Source: Deltaproteobacteria bacterium
Lineage (GTDB): Bacteria; Desulfobacterota; Desulfobaccia; Desulfobaccales; 0-14-0-80-60-11
Direction: 5' to 3'
Length of the DNA stretch: 36,448 nt
Assembly: GCA_030018495.1 (NCBI GenBank)
Contig: JASEFS010000017.1
Location: 38,402-74,849, forward strand
The position numbers were made by a program, and so were the translations under genes. Position 1 is the stretch's first letter, and every line of letters starts with the position of its first letter. A model generated the notes under the pieces. It saw only the letters and a list, made by a program, of their open reading frames with translations, searched no databases and had not been told where the DNA came from. Below are positions 1 to 8,400 of this stretch, piece by piece.

Positions 1-698
1 GAGCGGAGGATATTGAATTTGACGCCGTAGTCGTAGAGCACTACTTTTTTCCCGGCGCGTTCTGACCAGAGAGACTGAAGATCAGCCTCCCCTCCCAACC
101 CCCTGTAAGGGGTTGGGGGTGGGAGTTTGAGGGAGGGGGAAGGGGCCGTCGGCCCTTTGCCCCCTCCCTCAACTGCCTCATCCCACCAGTAGGGGTTTTG
201 GCAGGTCACCAAAGGCACCAGGTCCAGGCCGTTCATATCCGGGACTTCTTCCCGGACCCGGCGCACCAGGCGGTCGGGGTCAAGATCCAGGGTGGAAATG
301 ATGCCCCGCATGGCCCCTGCCTGCCTGAGACGCTTGGTAATGGCCCGGGTGTCGAAGCCTTCCACCCCCAGTTTGCCGGAAGCCCTGAGATATTCGGCAA
401 GATCGCCCTTGGCCCGCCAGTTGGAAGGGTAGGGGTGGTATTCCTTGATTATGAAGCCTTCCACCTGGATGCCAAGGGACTCCATATCTTCGGGATTTAC
501 GCCGTAATTGCCCATCAAAGGGTAGGTCATGGTGACTATCTGGCCCTTGTAGGAAGGGTCCGTCAAGACTTCCTGGTAGCCGGTCATGGAGGTGTTGAAC
601 ACCACTTCCCCCAAGGCTTCGCCGGGGCCGGTGAAGGAGCGGCCTTTCAAAACCAGGCCGTCTTCTAACGCGAGCAGAGCTTGCAAATCCAACCTCAT
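1..698 (-). CDS. carA: Carbamoyl-phosphate synthase small subunit, 5' part (runs off the window)
   Basis: Glutaminase subunit of carbamoyl-phosphate synthase, which supplies ammonia from glutamine for arginine and pyrimidine synthesis. About 232 codons are visible; the 3' end lies beyond position 1. The N-terminal CarA domain is clear ([12 protein letters not shown] near residue 11, then [19 protein letters not shown] at 32-50, and [12 protein letters not shown] near 114-125). The beginning of the glutaminase domain is also clear ([15 protein letters not shown] at about 217-231). Between them, at about residues 175-205, is a Gly/Pro-rich stretch encoded by two back-to-back DNA palindromes (94-170) that keep the frame open; this is not a normal CarA feature. 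The ATG at 696-698 has no obvious Shine-Dalgarno and lies only about 10 bases below a predicted promoter start. The identity is very secure, but a frameshift outside the window cannot be excluded. Confidence 0.93.
   Translation of the reverse strand, partial: MRLDLQALLALEDGLVLKGRSFTGPGEALGEVVFNTSMTGYQEVLTDPSYKGQIVTMTYPLMGNYGVNPEDMESLGIQVEGFIIKEYHPYPSNWRAKGDLAEYLRASGKLGVEGFDTRAITKRLRQAGAMRGIISTLDLDPDRLVRRVREEVPDMNGLDLVPLVTCQNPYWWDEAVEGGGKGPTAPSPSLKLPPPTPYRGLGGEADLQSLWSERAGKKVVLYDYGVKFNILR
94..170. repeat. Two adjacent palindromes inside carA
   Basis: The first palindrome has arms CCCAACCCC and GGGGTTGGG around a short TGTAA-containing loop (94-117). The second (129-170) has arms beginning GAGGGAGGGGG and ending CCCCCTCCCTC around GGCCGTCGGCC. 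Both sit in the CarA linker and are read through in frame. They look like intergenic hairpin elements of the kind common in this window, but here they are coding. Confidence 0.8.
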
Positions 699-714
699 GA
701 TTTATATTTAATAA

Positions 715-742
715 ATATTATCACATTTACTCATGCTGTCAG
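715..742 (-). promoter_or_regulatory. Predicted sigma-70 promoter of carA
   Basis: On the minus strand CTGACA (737-742) is followed by a 16-base spacer and TAATAT (715-720). The expected start point is roughly 10 bases upstream of the carA ATG, so the leader would be very short and carries no evident ribosome binding site or attenuator. This is a pattern match only. Confidence 0.5.
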
Positions 743-987
743 GAAATTTTCGGATACCGGAGCAGAGCGGCAAAGCTTTTGTGCAGTTGAGGCGCCTGAA
801 CAATTCTTGAAATTCCTCGCCTTCAACCTCCAAAACCAGCTTTGGCAAGCCAAACAGCACCAGTAATTAGCTCGCGGCTTTAGAGCGCCGGGCGGCCCCT
901 TATTCAAAACACCGGAGAAGGGACCGGCCGGAGGTTGCCGCCTTCTCAACAGGCTCTTCGCAGCGCAGGTAAATAGACGGAGAAATC

Positions 988-1122
988 ATGGAAATTGTGG
1001 CGGAATGGTGGTCCCGCTCAGGGGAAGTCAATCAATCAGGCCTTATGTTTTATGGCTTTGTGCAGCTCATCGCCTCGATCTGGCTGGCCAAAATTATGAA
1101 ACGCCCTGACCGGGAAAGTTAA
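988..1122 (+). CDS. Small single-pass membrane protein, 44 aa, unknown
   Basis: The ATG at 988 is preceded by GGAG at 979-982 with normal spacing. The product begins MEIVAEWWSRSGEV and carries one hydrophobic segment, about residues 19-36 (LMFYGFVQLIASIWLAKI), followed by a basic tail (MKRPDRES). One membrane span with a cytoplasmic positive end is the most likely topology. I do not recognise a family. It stands alone between the divergent carA promoter region and the convergent DUF72 gene. The ribosome binding site and the sensible topology argue for a real gene, but 44 codons are too few to be sure. Confidence 0.5.
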   Translation: MEIVAEWWSRSGEVNQSGLMFYGFVQLIASIWLAKIMKRPDRES

Positions 1123-1140
1123 GCATTGTTAGACAAAAAA

Positions 1141-1983
1141 TTATTTTGTGATTTGCTTCAGGCGCGGAAAAGCCTCCAGCAGGCAAGGGGGCAGTAAGAA
1201 AGTGCGGCCGGTGAGCCGGTGGGCCATCTCCAAGGCGTTGACGACGGCCTGACCGGCAGGGTGGTTGTTGAAGACAACGTAAACTTCCTCGGCCTTTTCC
1301 AGCAATTCCCGCACCCGGCCTTCCAGCTCCTCCAGCTCTTCGGGCGAATAGAGGTAATCGTAGCGCGCGTGGCGGTCTTCGCCGAACTCGAACCAGGCCT
1401 CCCGGGCCCGGCCATGGGCCCGCAGGTACCCCCGACGTCCGGTGACCCAAACGGTGCGACCCATGGAGTAGGACACCGGGGGCTGGTCGATATTGATGAA
1501 ATCCAGCCCCACAACCTGCAAGAAATCCCGGACTTCCCGCCGCTGCCAGGAGCGGTGGCGCACCTCCACGGCTAAGGGAAATTCCGCCAAGGTCTTCTTT
1601 ACCTGCACCAGGTAGGCCCGGTTTTCTTCGGTGTTATGGAAAGAATAGGGGAACTGGGCCAGCAGCACTCCCAAACGGCCCACGTCCAAAAGCGGGCGCA
1701 AGCCCTCCTTAAATTGCGCTAACTCTGTTTCCGGCAGACGCCGCTCATGGGTAAAGATCCTCCAGAGCTTGGCGGTGAACTGAAAGCCGGGAAAGTCCCG
1801 CAGCGCGTCCAGCCAGCGACGGCAAATCTGCGGCTCGAGGGGCCGGTAGAACGTGACGTTGATCTCCACCACATCAAAAAGGGCGGCCAGAAAAGCGAGG
1901 CGGTCCGTTCCCTTAAGTCCGGGGGGATAAACCACGTTTATCCAGTCCTGGTAATCCCATCCCGCGGGGCCGATGCGAAGCAT
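1141..1983 (-). CDS. DUF72 (YecE-like) family protein
   Basis: 280-residue protein of the DUF72/YecE family, TIM-barrel proteins of unsettled biochemical role that are widespread in bacteria and archaea. The family start is present (LRIGPAGWDYQDW, residues 2-14), followed by EINVTFYRPLEP near 39-50. Further conserved segments are QFPYSFH, the VEVRHRSW strand in the middle, and a C-terminal VYVVFNNHPAGQAV segment, which is the usual closing motif. Length is normal, so it appears intact. The upstream region is occupied by a GGGGTCAGGGGTCA-type repeat immediately before the ATG, and no Shine-Dalgarno is visible. It may therefore be weakly translated or depend on the upstream yqhQ transcript, whose stop is 71 bases away on the same strand. 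Confidence 0.85.
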   Translation of the reverse strand: MLRIGPAGWDYQDWINVVYPPGLKGTDRLAFLAALFDVVEINVTFYRPLEPQICRRWLDALRDFPGFQFTAKLWRIFTHERRLPETELAQFKEGLRPLLDVGRLGVLLAQFPYSFHNTEENRAYLVQVKKTLAEFPLAVEVRHRSWQRREVRDFLQVVGLDFINIDQPPVSYSMGRTVWVTGRRGYLRAHGRAREAWFEFGEDRHARYDYLYSPEELEELEGRVRELLEKAEEVYVVFNNHPAGQAVVNALEMAHRLTGRTFLLPPCLLEAFPRLKQITK

Positions 1984-1987
1984 AGAA

Positions 1988-2018
1988 GCAGGGGTCAGGG
2001 GTCAAGGGCCAAGGGCCA
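1988..2018. repeat. GGGGTCA/GGGCCA short tandem repeat
   Basis: Tract of near-identical 7-base units (GGGGTCA, GGGTCAA, GGGCCAA) between yqhQ and the DUF72 gene. The same tract type recurs at 28025-28048 and, inverted, at 32339-32367. It lies where the DUF72 ribosome binding site would be expected. Confidence 0.7.
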
Positions 2019-2054
2019 GAAAAAGCAAGGCTCTGCAAAAAGGCGCGGCGTCAC

Positions 2055-2996
2055 CTACTCGGGGGAGGCGGTGACCTGGTTTTCCCTGGCCAACACGGCT
2101 TTTAAGGCCGCCAGAGCCACTTCCAGCATGGTATCATCCGGTTCCAGGGCCGTGAGGCGCTGAGTGAACAGGCCGGGCCACAGGAGTATCTTGGCCAGCG
2201 GACTCCGCTGGTGGCGGCCCCCCCAGCGAATGATTTCATAAGCGATAGCCGCAATGGGGAACATGAGGACCACCTTCACCAGAACCTGAACCAGGTGGTT
2301 CGTCAGACCGGTTTTGGTCAATGCCGGCACCATGGGAAAGAAGACGGTGAAGATGAGCAGGCTGACCAGGAGCACTACCAGGATAAAGGAGGTGCCGCAG
2401 CGGGGGTGGGCGGTTTCATGCCGGCGGGCGTGTTCCAGGTCCAGGGGTTCGCCGGCTTCGTAGGCGCAGATGGACTTGTGTTCCGCGCCGTGGTACTGGA
2501 AGACCCGGCGGATCTCCTGAAACAGGGAAATGCCCCAAATGTAAAGAAAAATAAAAAGGAGCTTGAGGATGCCGTCGATGATGTGAAAAGCGAAGTTTGC
2601 GGTGGTGAGAGGGCGTCCCGTCACGTAACCCGCCATGCTGCTCAGCCAGTGGGGCAGAAAGCCGAAAAGCCCGAAGGCCAGGAGGAAGGCCCCCCCTAAA
2701 GTGAGTATAAGGCTCCCCCACCCGAGTTTTTCCTCCTCCTCGTCCAAGGCCGCGTGAGCCGAAAAAGTGAGGGCCTGGACTCCGGTGACCAGAGCCTCCA
2801 GGAGCACCACCGGGCCCCGCAGGAAAGGCTTCTTGAAAAGAGGATAGCGGTCTCCAAAAGATATGAAAGGCTCGTCCTTGACAAGCACCGTACCGTCAGG
2901 ACGGCGCACCGCCACAGCCAGAGCCTTGGGGGAGCGCATCATCACCCCCTCCAGCACCGCCTGACCGCCTACCGGAAGCAGGGAATCCTCAGACAC
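2055..2996 (-). CDS. yqhQ: DUF1385 family membrane protein (YqhQ-like)
   Basis: 313-residue integral membrane protein of the DUF1385/YqhQ family. The diagnostic N-terminus VGGQAVLEGVMMRSP (residues 9-23) is present. The conserved centre FQYHGAEHKSICAYE (about 166-180) and HPRCGTSF (197-204) are also present, with hydrophobic segments near 95-117, 137-160, 203-225 and 235-257. The biochemical role is not established for the family. The start is a GTG at 2994-2996, five bases after the stop of rpmE, so the two are almost certainly co-transcribed. The rpmE-yqhQ order is commonly seen upstream of prfA/prmC in other bacteria, but here prfA does not follow: a DUF72 gene and a repeat do. Confidence 0.85.
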   Translation of the reverse strand: MSEDSLLPVGGQAVLEGVMMRSPKALAVAVRRPDGTVLVKDEPFISFGDRYPLFKKPFLRGPVVLLEALVTGVQALTFSAHAALDEEEEKLGWGSLILTLGGAFLLAFGLFGFLPHWLSSMAGYVTGRPLTTANFAFHIIDGILKLLFIFLYIWGISLFQEIRRVFQYHGAEHKSICAYEAGEPLDLEHARRHETAHPRCGTSFILVVLLVSLLIFTVFFPMVPALTKTGLTNHLVQVLVKVVLMFPIAAIAYEIIRWGGRHQRSPLAKILLWPGLFTQRLTALEPDDTMLEVALAALKAVLARENQVTASPE

Positions 2997-3001
2997 AGGA
3001 A

Positions 3002-3232
3002 CTACTGGGTGGTCTCAGTCTCTTTCTTTTCTTCAAGCTTGGCGTATTTGCGACGGAAGCGCTCCACCCGTCCCGCGGTGTCCACCAGCTTTTGTTTGCC
3101 GGTGAAAAAGGGGTGGCATTTGGAGCAAATTTCCACCCGGATGGCTTCCTTGGTGGAACCGGTGGTAAATTCATTGCCGCAGGCGCAGCGCACTTTGGTT
3201 TCGTGAAATTTGGGATGGATGTCTTTTTTCAT
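3002..3232 (-). CDS. rpmE: Ribosomal protein L31 (bL31), zinc-binding form
   Basis: 76-residue bL31 of the large ribosomal subunit, peripheral to the subunit interface. It begins [20 protein letters not shown]. The zinc-type cysteines are retained: C16 and C18 in the first pair and the CSKCHPFF motif near residues 37-44. This marks it as the C+ (zinc) paralogue rather than the zinc-independent type. The tail KKETETTQ is polar and variable. It is the first gene of an rpmE-yqhQ unit. The ATG at 3230-3232 has an AGGCAGG stretch just upstream, and an AT-rich stretch at 3277-3300 is a plausible promoter region, though no clear -35/-10 pair was identified. Confidence 0.95.
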   Translation of the reverse strand: MKKDIHPKFHETKVRCACGNEFTTGSTKEAIRVEICSKCHPFFTGKQKLVDTAGRVERFRRKYAKLEEKKETETTQ

Positions 3233-3307
3233 AAGCCTGCCTGTTTCAATTAAATCGGCGGCTGCAAGACCGCGAATATATTATTTTATCTTCGCTGAGA
3301 TAAAAAG

Positions 3308-3682
3308 CTATAGAAAAATCGCCACAAAGGGCAGGTTGGCGCTCAAGTCCACAAAACCCTGTTTGCCTTCAAGTTGCTCCTTGGCCAAGCCGTCGGCAAA
3401 GTCCTCAACCCGGTCGAATTGAGCCTGAATTACCACTTTGCCGGTTTCATCGATAAAATCGAACCTATCCCCCACCTGAACCGCGGCCCGCCCCTCATGA
3501 AAGGCTCGGGCGTACCGGAACTGTGGGGGGATGACCACCTTGCCGGTGCGGTCGATAAAACCCCACTCGCCATGCTGCTGAATGGGAAACAGGGCCAAAA
3601 AATCCTGGGAAGAAGCCAAATAGCCCGGTGCTGAGCAGAGTAAAAAAGCCGCTGCCACCATGAACCCGAGAAAACGTCGCAT
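3308..3682 (-). CDS. Secreted short WG-repeat protein
   Basis: 124 residues with an N-terminal signal peptide (hydrophobic residues about 5-22, FLGFMVAAAFLLCSAPGY). It is followed by WG-type repeats: GEWGFIDRTGKVVIPPQF, then DRFDFIDETGKVVIQAQFD, then the beginning of a third, KQGFVDLSANLPFVAIFL. WG repeats form beta structures in exported proteins of unknown role and usually occur in longer arrays. Here the third repeat loses its TGK turn and ends abruptly, so the gene may be a remnant truncated at the 3' end. It stands alone between rpmE and tRNA-Lys on the minus strand. Confidence 0.7.
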   Translation of the reverse strand: MRRFLGFMVAAAFLLCSAPGYLASSQDFLALFPIQQHGEWGFIDRTGKVVIPPQFRYARAFHEGRAAVQVGDRFDFIDETGKVVIQAQFDRVEDFADGLAKEQLEGKQGFVDLSANLPFVAIFL

Positions 3683-3748
3683 AGCTTCCTTCTTGACAGA
3701 TCTCAGTGAATCAAGAGAAGTTCCATGGAAGAGTTAGACATCCCTGCG

Positions 3749-3779
3749 AAAAAAAGGGCTACGGCGAAAACCGTAACCC
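3749..3779 (-). terminator. Intrinsic terminator of tRNA-Lys
   Basis: Read on the minus strand, GGGTTACGG and CCGTAGCCC pair around a 6-base loop (3756-3779, one G-U) and are followed by seven Ts (3749-3755). It lies just downstream of the tRNA 3' end. Confidence 0.85.
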
Positions 3780-3790
3780 CTTGATTTCTC

Positions 3791-3866
3791 TGGTGGGCCG
3801 TCAGGGCCTCGAACCCCGAACCTAGTGATTAAGAGTCACTTGCTCTGCCAATTGAGCTAACGGCCC
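3791..3866 (-). tRNA. tRNA-Lys (anticodon CTT)
   Basis: On the minus strand the cloverleaf folds fully. The acceptor stem is GGGCCGT/ACGGCCC and the D arm stem GCTC/GAGC. The anticodon stem is AGTGA/TCACT with loop CTCTTAA (anticodon CTT, lysine AAG codons). The T arm stem is CGGGG/CCCTG with loop TTCGAGG. The CCA end is encoded (3791-3793). It is a single-gene transcription unit with a good promoter upstream (3885-3912) and an intrinsic terminator downstream. Confidence 0.97.
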
Positions 3867-3884
3867 GGACTGCAATCGCCCATG

Positions 3885-3912
3885 ATTATCGCGGCTCCCT
3901 GAAAAAATGCAA
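3885..3912 (-). promoter_or_regulatory. Promoter of tRNA-Lys
   Basis: On the minus strand TTGCAT (907-912 of the 3000s block) is separated by 16 bases from GATAAT (3885-3890). This places transcription start a few bases upstream of the tRNA 5' end. Pattern match, well positioned. Confidence 0.65.
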
Positions 3913-4033
3913 CCCCTTAAATAGCGTTTGTTGCACCTGGATTTTCGGTCGCCGACCAAAACTATGATAAATACAACTGATAAAGCCAAATTCCCTTAGG
4001 TAAGCCTGTTTTGACCTGCCGCATCCTCGCAAT

Positions 4034-4666
4034 TCACGACACAAGATGTCTGGTAAACCATGAGACCGCGGTCTGAGCGGCTTGCTCCAAGGTCCCCGGC
4101 TCTTCAAACAGGTGGGTGGCGCCGGGGATAATTTCCAGGTGTTTAACTGCCTTGAGCTTCTCCAAGGCCTGGCGATTCAGGTCCAGGACCGCTTCGTCAT
4201 GCGCTCCGACGATGAGCAGGGTGGGAGACTCCACTTGGTCAAGAATATGCATGGCCAAATCGGGCCGGCCGCCGCGGGACACCACCGCCTTGATGCGGTT
4301 TCCCAGCCGGGCTGCGGCTTTCAGGGCCGCGGCCGCCCCGGTGCTGGCCCCGAAATAGCCGAAGGCCAGGTCTTTGGCCTCCTCCTGTCGGGCCAGCCAT
4401 TCCGTGGCCTTCACCAGCCGCTCGGTTATCAGTTCGATATTAAAACGGTTTTCATAGATTTCATCTTCTTCCCGGGTCAAAAGATCGAAGAGCAGGGTCC
4501 CCAATGCCGCGTTTTGCAGGACTTCGGCCACGAAACGGTTTCTGGGGCTGAAGCGGCTGCTGCCGCTGCCGTGGGCAAAAATAACAATGCCTGCGGCTTT
4601 TTCCGGCAAGGTCAGCATCCCCGGCAGGGTTATGGAGTCCACCCTGATACTTACGTCTTTCTCCAT
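4034..4666 (-). CDS. Dienelactone-hydrolase-like alpha/beta hydrolase
   Basis: About 210 residues from the ATG at 4664-4666, which has a strong GGAGGAG ribosome binding site. An in-frame GTG at 4690 would overlap the upstream gene and is less likely. The fold is an alpha/beta hydrolase of the dienelactone hydrolase group: GIVIFAHGSGSSR (oxyanion region), GYFGASTGAAAAL (nucleophile elbow G-A-S-T-G), LLIVGAHDEAVLD (acid) and the late IPGATHLFEEPG (catalytic His). Substrate is unknown. It directly follows a phosphoribosyltransferase gene with a 20-base gap, a pairing found in many bacteria and sometimes as a fusion protein. A joint but uncharacterised role is likely. Confidence 0.85.
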   Translation of the reverse strand: MEKDVSIRVDSITLPGMLTLPEKAAGIVIFAHGSGSSRFSPRNRFVAEVLQNAALGTLLFDLLTREEDEIYENRFNIELITERLVKATEWLARQEEAKDLAFGYFGASTGAAAALKAAARLGNRIKAVVSRGGRPDLAMHILDQVESPTLLIVGAHDEAVLDLNRQALEKLKAVKHLEIIPGATHLFEEPGTLEQAAQTAVSWFTRHLVS

Positions 4667-4686
4667 GGCACGACTCCTCCGTTTTC

Positions 4687-5328
4687 TCACTGAGTCTTTA
4701 ATAAGGCGATCACCCCTTCATCGGAGACCTGGCTGAAATCGTCGTAATAATAGCCGATGGCCCCCCAAAAAATTTCGGGGATGGTGACCGCCACAAATTC
4801 ATCGACTTCTTCGGCGAACCGTTGGGCCGTTTCTTTGGGAGACACCGCCACCGCCACCACAATTTTTTCGGGCTTCTCCTGCTTGATTTTTTTGACGGCC
4901 GCCAGCATGGTGGAGCCGGTGGCTATGCCGTCATCAACGACAATGGCGATTTTGCCGGTGGCGCTGATAGGCTCCCTGCCCCCGAGATAAAGTTTGCGCC
5001 TTCTTATGGCTTCGTGGATTTGCTTTTCCTTCTCGGCTTCGAACCATTTCGGGTCCACCCTGGCCAAATCTTCCTCATCGACCACCAACAGACCATCTTC
5101 CGCAATTGCGCCCAAGGCATATTCAGGATTCCCGGGATGGCCGATTTTACGGATAATGACCAGGTCCAGAGGGCAATGGAGTTTTCGGGCGATTTCCTTG
5201 GCCACCGGCACCCCTCCGCGGGGCAAGGCGTAGACCACGGCATTCTGATTTTTATATTTGGCAAGCAGCGCCGCCAGCCTCCGGCCGGCATCGACTCGAT
5301 CGCGGAAACGAATGTCATCTCGGTCCAT
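4687..5328 (-). CDS. Type I phosphoribosyltransferase domain protein
   Basis: 213 residues of the stand-alone PRTase family. It opens with FRDRVDAGRRLAALL and has the YALPRGGVPVAKEIA loop. The PRPP-binding motif IVVDDGIATGSTM lies at about residues 128-140, where two acidic residues and TGST contact the ribose phosphate. A C-terminal WGAIGYYYDDFSQVSDEGV segment is typical of this subfamily. No specific base substrate can be named; annotation as adenine or hypoxanthine PRTase is not justified. It forms an operon with the downstream alpha/beta hydrolase. The ATG at 5328 is followed by a normal N-terminus, though the upstream ribosome binding site is weak. Confidence 0.85.
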   Translation of the reverse strand: MDRDDIRFRDRVDAGRRLAALLAKYKNQNAVVYALPRGGVPVAKEIARKLHCPLDLVIIRKIGHPGNPEYALGAIAEDGLLVVDEEDLARVDPKWFEAEKEKQIHEAIRRRKLYLGGREPISATGKIAIVVDDGIATGSTMLAAVKKIKQEKPEKIVVAVAVSPKETAQRFAEEVDEFVAVTIPEIFWGAIGYYYDDFSQVSDEGVIALLKTQ

Positions 5329-5406
5329 GTCGTCTTCTCTATTTATGGCTGATGAAATTTACGCAAGCAAATTACCTTTATTTAGGCCTTATTTAAGCCT
5401 GCCAGG

Positions 5407-8400
5407 TTACCCTGGCAAGCGCTGTTGGCCGTCTTTGCTTTCAATGCTGGACCAGAACCTATGCCTCTGCTCCAGGTGTTCCCGGAGAAAGGCCGCGGTG
5501 TGGGAATCCGGGTTCGCGGCCACCTCCGCGGGGCTCCCCCAAGCCACCAGCCGACCTCCCTCCTCTCCGCCTTCCGGTCCCAGGTCGATGAGGCAGTCGG
5601 CCGCGGCCAGCACATCCAAATCATGCTCGATGATGACCACGGTGTCGCCGCGGTCCACCAGGCGTTGGAGCACGGACAAGAGCTTCGCCACATCAGCCAT
5701 GTGCAGGCCCGTAGTGGGCTCATCCAGGATATAAAAGGTCCTCCCTGCGGGCTCCGCGGCAAGTTCTGCGGCCAGCTTGGTGCGCTGCGCCTCGCCCCCG
5801 GAAAGGGTGGGGCTGGGCTGGCCCAGGCGCAGGTAACCGAGGCCGATATCCGCCAGGAATTTCAGGGGGCGGCTCACTTTGGGGAAGACCTCGAACAGAG
5901 CGAGAGCCTCCTCCACCGTCAGGTTGAGCACCTCGGCGATGGACTTGCCTTTGAAGGTCACTGCCAGAGTATCAGGGTTATAACGGCTGCCGCGGCAAGC
6001 TTCGCAGGGGACGTAAACCACGGGCAGGAGCGGCATCTCCACCTTAAGGTGTCCCTGTCCCTGGCAGCGCTCGCAACGGCCCCCGGTTACATTGAAAGAA
6101 AAACGGCCTGCGTTGTAGCCCCGGGCCCGGGCTTCCGGCGTCTGGGCGAACAAGGCCCTGATCGCGGTCATCACCCCCACGTAAGTGGCCGGCACCGACC
6201 TGGGGGTGCGCCCGATGGGGGATTCGTCCACTTCCTTGACGTGCTGGATCTGCTCCCAACCCTGCAAGTCCGCGAGGTAGGGGGGCAGCGGCTGGCGGGC
6301 CAGCCTGGCCTTGAGGGCCCGGAAGATCACCTGCCGGACGAGGGTGGATTTCCCTGCACCGCTCACGCCGGTGACGCAGACCAGCCGCCCCAGGGGAATC
6401 TCTACTGTCAGGTCTTTCAAGTTGTGAAGGCGGGCGCCCGCCACAGTGAGCCGGTGAGCTCCCTCCAGGGGCCTCGGGCTCCTCTCCGGGGCTTGCGCTT
6501 CGCCCCTGAGCCACAAGCCGGTGGCGGATGCGCGGGATCGGGCCACCGCGGCAGGAGGGCCGGCTGCTACAACTCTGCCGCCGTGGGGTCCGGCGCCCGG
6601 CCCCAAATCGATGACATGGTCCGCGGCCCGGATGACGGCGGCCTGGTGCTCCACCACGACCACGGTGTTGCCGTGGCCCCGCAGCCCGGCAAAGGCCTGG
6701 AGCAGCGCCCGCACATCCCGGGGGTGCAGTCCCACGGTGGGTTCATCCAGGACATAGCAGACCCCCCGGAGGTTGGAGGCCAGTTCGGCTCCGATCCGGA
6801 TGCGCTGCGCCTCTCCGGTTGATAGGGTGTTTACGGCCCGGTCCATGGTGAGATAGCCGACTCCCAACTCTATCAGCAGGCGCAGCCGATTCACCAGCTC
6901 CGGGACGATGCGCTGGGTCACCTCCCGACGGGCCGGCCCCAGGGATTGCACCCACTTGAAAGCCTCCTGCAAGGGCAGGCTGGCCACGTCGGCGATATTG
7001 CGCTCTCCGATCCGAAAGGCCAAGGCTTCGGGACGCAACCGGGAACCCCCGCAGGCGGAGCAAATTTCGGGCTCAGCTTCCTCCCCCTCTTCGGCCCAAA
7101 TATAGCCGTATCCCTGGCAGACCGGGCAGGCGCCGAACTTCTGACTCCAGGTAAACAGCCGCGGGTCGGGGGCGGGCAAGGCACGGCCGCAGCGGGGGCA
7201 GGCCAAGCGGGTGGAAAAGAAGACGTCCGCCCGCCCCGGCGTCGCGGCCACCAACGAGCCGTACCCCAGCTCCAGGGCCTTTTCCACCTGAGCCCGGACA
7301 GCTTCCTCGCGGCCGGGCTCGATCCGGATTCGGGTTACCACGGCTTCCACGTCGTGAATCTGGTACCGGTCCAGGTCCGGGGCCTTGGCGGCAGGAAAGA
7401 TTTGCCCATCCAGGCGAACTTCCTTAAACCCCAGCCTGGCGACCCGCTTGATGATCTCCCGATGGTGGCCCTTGCGTTTGCGCACCAGGGGCGCCAGGAT
7501 CGCCACGTCCAGCCCGGCGAACAGTTGGACAAGCCGGGCGGTGATCCCCGCAGCGTCGGCGGCTTCTCCGGACGTGCCGTCCTCAGGACAGTAGGCTGTT
7601 CCCAGAGACGCGAAGAGCAGCCGCAGATAGTGATAAACCTCGGAGGCGGTGCCGCAGGTGGACATGGCCCCGGCCCGGGAGATTTTCTGCTCCAGGGCCA
7701 CGGTGGGGGGAATGCCTTCGATGTGGTCCACTTCCGGCCGGGACAGCGGCCGGATATACTGGCGGGCATAAGCCGGCAGGCAGTCGAGAAACCGGGCCCG
7801 GCCTTCGGCATAAAGCACGTCGAAGGCTAACGTTGATTTGCCGGAGCCGCTCACCCCGGTGACGACCACCAGGCGGTTCCGGGGGATGTCCACGCGGATG
7901 TCGGCCAGATTGTGCTCCCGGGCGCCGGCGATGACAATAGCCCTTTCCCGGTGTATCATGGGGACGTAGGCTTCCGCACCCGGCTCCGCCGCGAGGCTCA
8001 GCGGCCGGCCGGGTTGGCGCAGAACTTGGCCTGTAGGGGTATTGAGTTCAGCAATCACCTCCGGCGGCCCCTCTCCCACGATGCGGCCCCCGGCGGCGCC
8101 GCCTTCCGGACCCAGATCGATGAGCCAATCCGCGGCCCGGGCCACGTCCATGTCGTGCTCCACCATCACCACCGAGTGGCCGGCCTCCACCAGGCGCTGC
8201 AGTGCCGCCATGAGATCGGCCACGTTGGCGGGATGCAACCCCGCGGTGGGCTCATCCAGGATGAACAGGAGGTCCCCGGCCTTCCGGGCTTCGGCCAGGC
8301 GGCGGGCCAGTTTCAGGCGCTGGGCTTCGCCGCCTGAAAGGGTGGGCGCGGGTTGCGACAGCGTCAGATAGCCGAGCCCGATTTCCAGCAGCGGCTGAAG

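Noticed and set aside
198-668. Long open frame on the + strand, 156 codons
   Set aside because: It is the complement of carA, whose minus-strand protein is unmistakable.
731-949. 72-codon minus-strand frame upstream of carA
   Set aside because: Low-complexity GC-rich content, no ribosome binding site, and it runs into the predicted carA promoter.
5395-5424. Hairpin at the uvrA stop codon (TGCCAGG/CCTGGCA) as terminator
   Set aside because: The stem is good, but no T-tract follows on the minus strand, so it does not meet the usual intrinsic terminator form.
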